Assembly: GCA_002412925.1 (NCBI GenBank)
Contig: DHVZ01000018.1
Coordinates: 1-15,278 of the forward strand
Reading direction: 5' to 3'
DNA length: 15,278 nucleotides
DNA from: Anaerolineales bacterium UBA5195
Lineage (GTDB): Bacteria > Chloroflexota > Anaerolineae > Anaerolineales > Villigracilaceae
Every line of letters begins with the position of its first letter. Position 1 is the stretch's first letter. The position numbers and the translations under genes are program-made. The notes beneath the pieces are model-generated. The model saw only the letters and a list, made by a program, of their open reading frames with translations. It was not told the DNA's origin and made no database searches. Shown piece after piece: positions 1-8,000 of the stretch.

Positions 1-852
1 GACATCACCGAGCGCAAGCGGGCGGAACAGCAACTCGCCAATTACACCGAGCATCTCGAAGAAATGGTGGATGAACGCACGCGCGAACTGCGCACCACCC
101 ACGAACAGCTTGTGCGCCAGGAACGCCTGGCAACCCTCGGGCAGGTGGCCGGGAGCATCGGCCATGAACTGCGCAACCCCCTCGGCGTCATCTCAAATGC
201 CATTTATTACCTGAAAATGTCCCAGCCAGAGGCCAGCGGAAAAACCAGGGAATACCTGGATATTATCGAAAAGGAGACGCGCGCCTCCGATAAGATTGTC
301 ACCGACCTGCTGGATTTTACGCGTGTCAAATCCGTGGATCGGGAGCCAGCTTCCGTGTCCAAACTCGTCAATCAAACCCTGGAACGTTATCCTGTCCCCC
401 CGCCCATCCAGGTGACGCTCGAAATCCCCGCAGACCTGCCCAAAGTTTTCGCCGACCCGCAGCAGGTTGTCCAGGTGCTGGGCAACCTGGTCGCCAACGC
501 CTGCCAGGCAATGATTTCGCATCCCATACAAGGGCAGGCAGGATTTCGACAGGCTCAATCTACCAGCTCAACCACCGAGACTGGGACAGGAAAACGGATA
601 AAATTGAGCGCTTTTGTACACAATGATATGATCATGATAGCAGTGCAAGATACCGGTTCCGGCATTCCTCTTGAAAACATGGCCAAGCTCTTCCAGCCGC
701 TTTTTACCACCAAGTCCAAGGGCATCGGGCTGGGATTGGCCGTCAGTAAGAAACTGGCCGAAGCCAATGGCGGCAGGATCGAAGTTGAAAGCGTGGTCGG
801 CCAGGGCAGCACGTTTAGTGTTTGTTTGCCGCTGTTCAAGGAGTCAAAATGA
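1..852 (+). CDS. PAS-linked sensor histidine kinase, C-terminal part (5' end outside window)
   Basis: The frame is open from base 1, so the N-terminus lies outside; 283 codons are visible. The first residues read DITERKRAEQ, the usual tail of a PAS domain, followed by a coiled-coil linker (about 11-45). HisKA follows with GHELRNP (phospho-acceptor His at visible residue 55). The HATPase domain has its N-box Asn at 166, G1 box DTGSGIP (217-223) and G2 box GIGLGL (241-246). It should autophosphorylate with ATP and pass phosphate to a REC domain. The next gene, a tandem receiver overlapping by 4 bp, is the obvious partner. No membrane segment is visible in this part. An unusual insertion of about 25 residues (about 174-198, rich in Gln, Ser, Thr and Gly) sits between the N and G1 boxes and coincides with a repeat-like DNA stretch (see separate entry). 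The kinase assignment is secure; the signal sensed is unknown. Confidence 0.93.
   Translation, partial: DITERKRAEQQLANYTEHLEEMVDERTRELRTTHEQLVRQERLATLGQVAGSIGHELRNPLGVISNAIYYLKMSQPEASGKTREYLDIIEKETRASDKIVTDLLDFTRVKSVDREPASVSKLVNQTLERYPVPPPIQVTLEIPADLPKVFADPQQVVQVLGNLVANACQAMISHPIQGQAGFRQAQSTSSTTETGTGKRIKLSAFVHNDMIMIAVQDTGSGIPLENMAKLFQPLFTTKSKGIGLGLAVSKKLAEANGGRIEVESVVGQGSTFSVCLPLFKESK
543..583. repeat. Possible dispersed-repeat (REP-like) segment inside the kinase gene
   Basis: This stretch contains TTTCGACAGGCTCAA followed by AGCTCAACCACCGAGACT. The two halves form an imperfect tandem pair (GGCTCAATCTACC and AGCTCAACCACCG). From general knowledge, TTCGACA(A/G)GCTCAACCACCG-like sequences recur as intergenic repeats in many environmental bacterial genomes. 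That comparison is from memory and was not searched. The stretch is translated in frame as part of a low-complexity insertion in the ATPase domain. Confidence 0.4.
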
Positions 853-1601
853 AATCCAAACTTCGTCTTCTCATCGTCGATGACGACCAGCGCATGACGC
901 GCACCCTGGCTGACATCCTGACTGCCGCAGGGCATGAAGCAGTGGAAGCCAATTCCGGGGCGGAAGCGCTCGAAAAATCCAGAACTCAGACATTTGACTG
1001 TGTTCTGACCGACGTAAAAATGCCGGGCATGAACGGCGTGGAATTGCATCGCCAACTGCACCAGCTCCAACCCGGCCTGCCGGTAGTGCTGATGACGGCC
1101 TACGCCGCCGATGAACTCACCCGCCAGGGATTGGATGAAGGGGTGGTGGGCGTCTTAGACAAACCTTTGGCGATCAACCAATTGCTGGGGTTCTTTATCT
1201 CGCTGGCCAAGCACCGCTTGATTGTGATTGTTGACAACGACCCGGATTTTTGCCGGACGCTGGATGATATTCTTCGTCAGCGCGGTTTCAAGGTGGCACA
1301 GTTTACCGACCCGTATACCGATGTGGAACAAATAGCTGCGGATGCCCAGGTTATCTTGCTGGACCTAAAATTCAACCATACCGATGGTTTGGAGGTGCTC
1401 AAGGAAATCCGCAAGCGCTACCCCATTTTACCGGTGTTATTGGTGACCGGCTACCGGGAAGAAATGGCAACCGTCATTCAGGGCGCGCTGGAGATCAATG
1501 CGTATGCCTGCCTGTATAAGCCGCTGGAAATCCCGCAATTGCTGCAAATGCTTTCAGAAGTTCAACTGAAACGTTTGAGAAAATTACTCAAAAGTAAGTG
1601 A
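849..1601 (+). CDS. Tandem receiver protein (REC-REC), no output domain
   Basis: The protein has 250 residues and is two CheY-like receivers back to back with nothing after them. REC1 (about 5-120) has the acidic cluster D11-D13, phospho-acceptor D55 (TDVKMPGMNG), T83 and K105. REC2 (about 123-240) has V-D129-N130-D131, phospho-acceptor D172, T200 and K224. The ATG at 849 is chosen over an in-frame ATG at 822 because AAGGAG (838-843) lies 5 nt upstream and the ATGA overlap with the preceding kinase stop is typical of translational coupling. With no effector domain it probably acts as a phosphate shuttle, sink or protein-interaction regulator between the adjacent kinases. In REC2 the second residue of the usual acidic pair is Asn, which may weaken Mg2+ binding. 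Receiver identity is secure; the role is inferred. Confidence 0.93.
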   Translation: MKSKLRLLIVDDDQRMTRTLADILTAAGHEAVEANSGAEALEKSRTQTFDCVLTDVKMPGMNGVELHRQLHQLQPGLPVVLMTAYAADELTRQGLDEGVVGVLDKPLAINQLLGFFISLAKHRLIVIVDNDPDFCRTLDDILRQRGFKVAQFTDPYTDVEQIAADAQVILLDLKFNHTDGLEVLKEIRKRYPILPVLLVTGYREEMATVIQGALEINAYACLYKPLEIPQLLQMLSEVQLKRLRKLLKSK

Positions 1602-1618
1602 GGAAAGCCAGGTGTGAA

Positions 1619-1996
1619 ATGCCCAACCAGCCAGAGAAAAACGTTTTTTTGATTATCAACCAGCAAATTACCCCTTTAACGAAAGATGTGACCAGCTTTG
1701 GGCGGCATCTTGATAACGATATTGTCTTACAGAATGAATCCATTTCCCGCAACCATGCTGAAATTTGCAGCGAAAACGGCCAATACATTCTCACTGATAA
1801 ACAATCCACTTCAGGCACTTTTGTCAATGGCCGCCGCATTGCGCGCTGCGTGCTAAATTCTGGCGACTTGATCACCCTTGCCAATACCCAGATCATGTTT
1901 GTTAACAACAATTCGAAAATTGCTGATCATTCGGCATTGGCAACCAGTAATTTGTCTTCGAAATCAAGCCAGAAGGGAAAAGCGAATGGAGACTAA
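1619..1996 (+). CDS. Small FHA-domain protein
   Basis: The protein has 125 residues and is almost entirely a forkhead-associated domain, which binds phosphothreonine peptides. The FHA signatures are present: GR at 28-29, SRNHAE at 43-48 and SGTFVNG at 65-71 (usual form NGTFVNG). The last 25 residues are a Ser/Lys/Asn-rich tail, probably disordered. The ATG at 1619 is preceded by AGGTG at 1610-1614 and GAGGAAAG at 1600-1607. A GTG at 1598, overlapping the previous stop as GTGA, is in the same frame but has no good ribosome-binding site. The gene lies 17 bp after the tandem receiver and overlaps the next gene by 11 bp, so it is part of the operon. It probably recruits Thr-phosphorylated partners, which would link a Ser/Thr kinase encoded elsewhere to this His-Asp system. 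Locally it looks more AT-rich than its neighbours. Confidence 0.9.
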   Translation: MPNQPEKNVFLIINQQITPLTKDVTSFGRHLDNDIVLQNESISRNHAEICSENGQYILTDKQSTSGTFVNGRRIARCVLNSGDLITLANTQIMFVNNNSKIADHSALATSNLSSKSSQKGKANGD

Positions 1997-3122
1997 ACGC
2001 ACCATTTTAATTATTGATGATGATTCAGCCCTGAGGCTTGGGTTGAGTGTCACCCTGCAGCGCAAAGGTTATTCAATTATTACCGCCAGCAACGGGCAGG
2101 CTGGGCTGGAAAAAATCAGAGCCCTCGGGCCTGACCTGATTTTATGCGATGTGATGATGCCACCCCCCAACGGGTTTGAGCTTCGCAAACTACTCAGTTC
2201 CGAACCGGCCTCATCCAACATTCCATTTATCTTCGTAACAGCGCGCACCGGTGTTGAAGACCGGATCAGCGGCATCGATGAAGGCGCCGACGATTACATC
2301 ACCAAGCCTTTTGAACCCCAGGAGTTGGTGGCGCGGATCGAGGCCGTCTTCCGCCGGATTGAACTGGAACAGGCCCGCGGGCGTGAGCAAATGAAAAAGG
2401 TTGCCGCCGAGGAGTTGGATAAATTCAAGCATGAAGTTTTGCAAAATTTCCATCACGAACTGCGCACGCCGCTGACCAACATCCTGCTCCCGCTCGAAAC
2501 CATCCTGACGCATAAATTTGATAACCCCGAGGAACAAACCCGCTTTATCCGCATGGCGCTGACAAACGCAGACCGCTTGGAATCTTTGTCAACCGATTTC
2601 ATCCTGCTCAGCGCCATTGACCATGACAGTTTAAGCGCCATCCGGCAGCCAATTCATCTCGAAACCAATCTCCTTCCGGCTGTGCACAGGCGGCTGGAAA
2701 GATATAAAACCAAAGCCATCCAGCTTGTCACCCGGTTCTCCGTGCTGGGCGAAATCAGCGGCCCCCGAAAAGAGCTGACCCAGGTTGTCATCCATTTGCT
2801 CGATAATGCTTTCAAATTCAGCCCGGAGCATGGTACCGTTGAATTAGCCATCTCATCGAACGAAGCCGGGGATACAACCATCCGTGTCAGCGATGACGGC
2901 CCAGGAATTCCGGCGAATTTGCGCGAAAAAGTGTTTGAAAGTTTTTTTCAGGGCAGCCGGGGCGACGCACGGGATTATGAAGGTCTGGGGGTCGGGCTGA
3001 CGATTGCGAAGGCGATCCTGGAGAAGATCGGCGGCAGCATTAAAATCCTGGATTCAGCCAAGGGCTGCAGCGTGGAAATATATTTCCCAGGTTGCAGGCC
3101 AGGAGAAATCGTTTATGGATAA
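1986..3122 (+). CDS. Receiver-histidine kinase (REC-HisKA-HATPase)
   Basis: The protein has 378 residues. An N-terminal REC (4-122) has D11/D12, phospho-acceptor D55, T85 and K107. A helical linker (about 123-150) leads to HisKA with HHELRTP (His 157). The HATPase has N-box Asn 274 (LLDNAFKF), G1 DDGPGIP (303-309) and G2 GLGVGL (333-338). It is a receiver-controlled kinase: phosphorylation of the REC by an upstream kinase would tune the C-terminal kinase. The start at ATG 1986 is supported by AGAAGGGA (1971-1978) about 7 nt upstream and by METKR leading straight into the first receiver strand. The open frame extends to 1878, but that part overlaps the FHA gene and does not look like protein. 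It overlaps FHA by 11 bp and the next kinase by 8 bp. All catalytic boxes look intact and no membrane segment is present. Confidence 0.94.
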   Translation: METKRTILIIDDDSALRLGLSVTLQRKGYSIITASNGQAGLEKIRALGPDLILCDVMMPPPNGFELRKLLSSEPASSNIPFIFVTARTGVEDRISGIDEGADDYITKPFEPQELVARIEAVFRRIELEQARGREQMKKVAAEELDKFKHEVLQNFHHELRTPLTNILLPLETILTHKFDNPEEQTRFIRMALTNADRLESLSTDFILLSAIDHDSLSAIRQPIHLETNLLPAVHRRLERYKTKAIQLVTRFSVLGEISGPRKELTQVVIHLLDNAFKFSPEHGTVELAISSNEAGDTTIRVSDDGPGIPANLREKVFESFFQGSRGDARDYEGLGVGLTIAKAILEKIGGSIKILDSAKGCSVEIYFPGCRPGEIVYG

Positions 3123-5061
3123 TGAGTCTGTTGATCTTCCTACCAATGAATTTCAGGCTGATTCATCCAGGGTAGACTCCAAAGCTTGGGAAGATGATTT
3201 TTTCTACCACGCTCTTTTTGAACATTCGGATGACTGTATTTTTATCATCAGCTTTGATCTGCATTATATGGCGGCAAACCCACAGGCATTAAGCTTGTTG
3301 GGCTATGAGGAAAACGAGCTGGTTGGCAAGCCAATGAGCGAGATCGTCTATTTGGATGAAACACTTAACCTGGAGGCTGTCCTGGATGATGATTCGAGCC
3401 TGCTTGAGCGAATTCTGCGGCGCAAAGATGGCAGCGTTGTACCGGTTGAAGTCAGCACTTCCATCGTCTACGATGAAACGGGCCAGCCGGTTTGTATCCA
3501 GAGCATTGCGCGAGACATTTCCACGCGCAAGGAAGTCGAACGCGCCTTCAATCGCCATAACCAGATCATGTTATCCATCAGCGATGCCACCACGCGCCTG
3601 CTCCAATCCACCAAAATCGAGAATAAAATCGCCGAGGTACTGGGGTCGCTCGGGCAGGCGGCCGGGGCTATAGCTTGCTTTATTATCGAAATCAGTTTAA
3701 CCAGCGGGCCCAATTCAATCCAGGTACGATCTGAGTGGCAAAAAAACGCCTCTTCCCGAATGGATCTTGCGCAGTTTATCGCGCCTTTTGAGACAGCGAT
3801 ATTAAATCAACAGGCTGGCATTTTTGCCGAGGATATGGATGTTCCTCCGGCCCAATCAGCAGCCGTTGTCCAAATCATCGGTAATCCAGGTGGAAACGCG
3901 CGGGCCTTTTTGGGGTTGTTTTACCCAGAAAAAGTGCAGGCCTGGCTGCCAACCCAGGAAGAAGCGGTGCAAATTGCGGCAAACATCATCGGCGCAGCCT
4001 TGCAGCGCAACCAGCACGAAGAAACGATTCGGATCAGCGAAGCGCGCAATCGCAGCATCATCAATGCCCTGCCCGACCTGATCATCAGGCTGGATGCCAG
4101 CGGTAAGATCCTGGATTACAGCGCCAGGCCGGATCACCCGCTCTACCGTCCCCCGGCAGAAGTGACCGAAAAACTGCTATCAGATCTCTGGCCAGAAGAG
4201 GTTGTCAGCCAAATCATGGGCTGGGATGTGCCAGGGGCCTTTACCGAGCCTCGCCACCTGAAAGAATTCAACCTCCCGTTTAGCGCTCAAACCTATGAAT
4301 CGCGTTTCTCTCCCATCGCGGCAGACGAAGCCCTGCTGGTGGTGCGGGATATGACCGAACAGGCCCTGCTCGACCAGATGAAATCCGATTTCATCAACCG
4401 GGCCTCGCATGAGCTGCGCACACCTCTCACCACCGTCATCTTGATGGCAAACCTGATCCAGGAAGGCGGCGCGCCCGAAGAATTGTCTGAATACTGGAGC
4501 GTGCTCACCAGCGAGCTTAACCGCCAAAAAATCCTGATTGAGCGTCTCTTGATTGCTGGCAGGCTGGAAAGTGGAACGATGAAGTTGGAGATCGCTCCAT
4601 TAGATCTGGTCTCCACCCTGAAAGAATCCATCCTGGCAGTCAAGCCGATCGCCAACAAGAAAAACATCACCATCCAGTTCTCCACTCCCGAAAAACCAAT
4701 TCTTGTGATGGGAGATAAAAGCGGTTTGCAACAGGTCTTTATCAACCTGATCAACAATGCCGCCAAGTTTTCGCCGGAGGGAACTTCTGTTGAAGTAAAC
4801 TTAACGTTGACGGGAAACTATGCCCAGGCGGCCATTTCAGATCATGGCATGGGTATCCCGCCTGAAGATCTGCCCCACCTGTGTGAACGGTTTTTCCGGG
4901 GCAAGAATGTCACGCTTGCCGAAATCCCCGGGAGCGGGATCGGCCTGTATATCGTTAAATCAATTGTCGAAGAGTTGGGCGGCAGTTTAAAGGTGGAAAG
5001 CATGCTTAAACAGGGCACCACCATCAGCGTGGTGCTCAATAGATTGAGTTCTCTGAGTTGA
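3115..5061 (+). CDS. Soluble PAS/GAF-like sensor histidine kinase
   Basis: The protein has 648 residues. A PAS domain (about 29-140) has the usual NPQALSLLGY and GKPMSEIV motifs and ends in RDISTRKE. A GAF-like region (about 150-300) is poorly conserved, and a second, shorter PAS-like segment spans about 306-415. HisKA has SHELRTP (His 432). The HATPase has N-box Asn 548, G1 DHGMGIP (576-582) and G2 GSGIGL (606-611). The start at ATG 3115 has AGGAGA (3101-3106) 8 nt upstream and overlaps the previous stop by 8 bp. Upstream in-frame codons back to 3004 fall inside the preceding gene. With no transmembrane segment it should sense an intracellular cue or other proteins. Its phosphate acceptor could be the N-terminal receiver of the giant kinase that follows 18 bp later. 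The kinase call is secure; the middle domain is less certain. Confidence 0.92.
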   Translation: MDNESVDLPTNEFQADSSRVDSKAWEDDFFYHALFEHSDDCIFIISFDLHYMAANPQALSLLGYEENELVGKPMSEIVYLDETLNLEAVLDDDSSLLERILRRKDGSVVPVEVSTSIVYDETGQPVCIQSIARDISTRKEVERAFNRHNQIMLSISDATTRLLQSTKIENKIAEVLGSLGQAAGAIACFIIEISLTSGPNSIQVRSEWQKNASSRMDLAQFIAPFETAILNQQAGIFAEDMDVPPAQSAAVVQIIGNPGGNARAFLGLFYPEKVQAWLPTQEEAVQIAANIIGAALQRNQHEETIRISEARNRSIINALPDLIIRLDASGKILDYSARPDHPLYRPPAEVTEKLLSDLWPEEVVSQIMGWDVPGAFTEPRHLKEFNLPFSAQTYESRFSPIAADEALLVVRDMTEQALLDQMKSDFINRASHELRTPLTTVILMANLIQEGGAPEELSEYWSVLTSELNRQKILIERLLIAGRLESGTMKLEIAPLDLVSTLKESILAVKPIANKKNITIQFSTPEKPILVMGDKSGLQQVFINLINNAAKFSPEGTSVEVNLTLTGNYAQAAISDHGMGIPPEDLPHLCERFFRGKNVTLAEIPGSGIGLYIVKSIVEELGGSLKVESMLKQGTTISVVLNRLSSLS

Positions 5062-5079
5062 ATGAAAGAAAGGTCTGAA

Positions 5080-8000
5080 ATGAGCAACCCCCTCCGCATT
5101 TTGATCGTCGATGACGATGTGAGTCTGCGCAAAACCTTGAGCGATATTCTGAAGGTCAAGGGTTTTGCGCCGGTGGCTTGCGAGACCGGGAAGGAAGCGC
5201 TCGAGCGGATCACACAAGAAGAAATTATCATCGCCTTGATCGATCTGCAGCTGGCGGATATTTCGGGGCTGGAGGTTGTCCGCGGCATCAAGGAGCGTTC
5301 GCCGCAGACCGAGTGCATCCTGCTGACTGGCCACGCTTCACAGGCCACGGCCATCGAGGCTGTGAATCTGGGGGCCTACTCTTACTTCCAAAAACCTTAT
5401 GACCTCGATCAACTCTTGCTTTCCATCCGGCATGCGGTCGAGAAATGCCAGGCCGGGAAGGCGCTCATTGAAAGCCAGGCGCGTTATCATACCTTTATCA
5501 ATGCCACCACCGATCTGGCCTTCCTGAAGGATGACCGTTTCCGTTATTTGATTGCCAACGAAGCCGCCGCCAGCTTATTCAGGAAACCTGCCACAGAAAT
5601 TATCGGCAAGGATGATTTTGAACTGCTGCCGGCAGCAGTGGCCCAGACCATCCGACGGGGAGATGAACAGGTTTTACAGGTTAACAAGCTGGTGATCACG
5701 GTTGAAGCAATGCGCGGGCGTATGTATGAATTCCGCGAATTCCCGGTCGATTTGCAGGATGGCCGAATGGGGGTGGGCGGATACGTCCGCGATATTACCG
5801 AGCGCAAGCGGGCAGAAGAATTGGTACAGCAGAAAAGCGAACAACTACGGCTGCTGTATGAAGCCAGCCAGCGTTTAAGTCGCACGCTCGATTTGGATGT
5901 AATTTATCAAACCATCAATGAATTTCTGTCAGTCATTGTCCCCAGCGACAGCATGATTATCTCTGCTTTTGATGCCGAAACGCAGATGATTACTTGCCAG
6001 GCGTATTGGGCAGGAGATGGCAGGCAAGATGTCAGCGCATTTCCGCGCATTCCACTGGAGGCCGAAGGAAAAGGCACCCAGAGTATCGTCATCCGCACAG
6101 GCCAGCCGCTGTTGATCAATGATTTTCAAGCGCTGATGAAAACAACGCAAACTCATTATTATATCGATGATCAGACCAATGAAATTGTGGATGAAGCTCC
6201 GCCAGATGCTGAGGTTACGCGTTCGGCGCTGATCGTTCCGCTCAAAGTATTGGGGCGGGTAAACGGCGTAATCCAGGTGATGAGCCACCGCTTAAACGCT
6301 TATACCGATAGCCAATTGAAACTTCTCGAGGCGCTGGCCCTGCATATTGTCTCGGCTCAGCAAAATGCGCTGCTCTATGCACAGGTACAAATCGAACTGA
6401 ACGAGCGCAAACGAACTGAAGAGGCCCTGCGCAAGAGCGAAGAAAGTTTTCGAAATGTGTTCGAGAATGCCACGGTTGGCCTTTATCGCACGACACCCGA
6501 AGGGCGTGTCATCCTGGCCAACCCGGCATTGGTGCATATGCTGGGGTATGAGACTTTCGAAGACCTGGCCCAACGGAACCTGGAGGAGGATGGCTTCGAA
6601 CCTGACTACCTGCGCCGCGAATTCCGCCAGCGAATTGAAAGCGAAGTAAGTATCAATGACCTGGAAGCGAAATGGCAGAAAAAAGACGGTACATTTGCCA
6701 TTGTGCGCGAGAGCGCCAGGGTCTTCCGCGATGAGACTGGAAATATCCTGTATTACGAAGGCACTGTTGAAGATATCACCGAACGTAAAGCAGCGGAAGA
6801 AGCCGTGCAAAACAGCGAAAAGCGCTTCCGCGCGCTGATAGAAAAAGGGCACGATAATATCTCCCTGCTCGCGGCTGATGGTACCCTGTTGTGGGAAAAC
6901 CCATCCACCACCAGCACATTGGGATACGCTCCCGACCAGTTCGTAGGGCGCAATATTTTCGAACTGATGCACCCCGACGAACTGGCCTGGGCTTTGGATT
7001 TATTCAAGCAAGTTGCCCAAACACCCGGTCTTTCTCAAGAAGGTATCTTCCGCCTCCGCCACAGCGACGGCTCCTGGCGCTGGATCGAGGGCGCTGTCAC
7101 CAACCTGTTGAACGAGCCGAGCGTGGGGGCGGTTGTGATCAACTATCGCAATATTACCGCGCGGGTGGAGGCCGAAGCAGCTCTCTCCGCCTCCGAAAAT
7201 GAATTGCGCAGCCTCTTTGCAGCCATGCAAGATGTGGTGATGGTCATTGACCGCGAGGGCGTCTATTGCGAGATCGCTCCCACCCATCCCGCTTGGCTGG
7301 TGAAACCGGCGCAGGAACTAATCGGGCAGAATCTGCGGGATGTGTTTCCATCTGACCAGGCTCAGGCTTATATTGATTCTATCCAACAGGTTTTAACAAC
7401 CGGCCAAACCGCCCACCTCGAATACACTTTGAAGATTGGTGAACGTACGATCTGGTTCGCCGCCTCCATCACACGGATGACAGAGAAAACCTCTTTGTGG
7501 GTGGCGCGGGATGTCACCGAGCGCAAACACGCCGAAGATGATCTGCGCCAACGCGAGAACCTGCTCAACAAGATCTTCGAAGTGCTCCCGGTAGGTCTCT
7601 GGTTGGCCGACAAAAACGGTCAACTGATACGCAGTAATCAAGCGGGCAGGGAAATTTGGGGCGCAGAACCGCTGGTTGGCCAGGGACAATACGATATTTT
7701 CAAGGCGCGCCGCCTGTCATCCAATCTGGAAATTGCCGCCGATGATTGGGCACTGGCGCATACCATCAAGGATGGTGTGACCGTTGTTGACGAAATGCTT
7801 GAAATAGACACTTTCGATGGCCACAAGAAGATTATCTTGAATTCCACCGCTCCTGTCTTTAATGAGGCTGGCAAGGTGGATGGGGCAGTGATTGTCAATC
7901 TGGATATTACCGAACGCAAACACGCTGAAGAGGAATTGCGCGCCAGTGAACAGCGCTATCAATCCCTGATTGATATCTCGCCAGTGGGCATTTTCCGCAC

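Noticed and set aside
543..583. Tandem GGCTCAA/AGCTCAA units as a CRISPR array
   Set aside because: There are only two imperfect short units with no spacer-length separation and no cas genes in the window.
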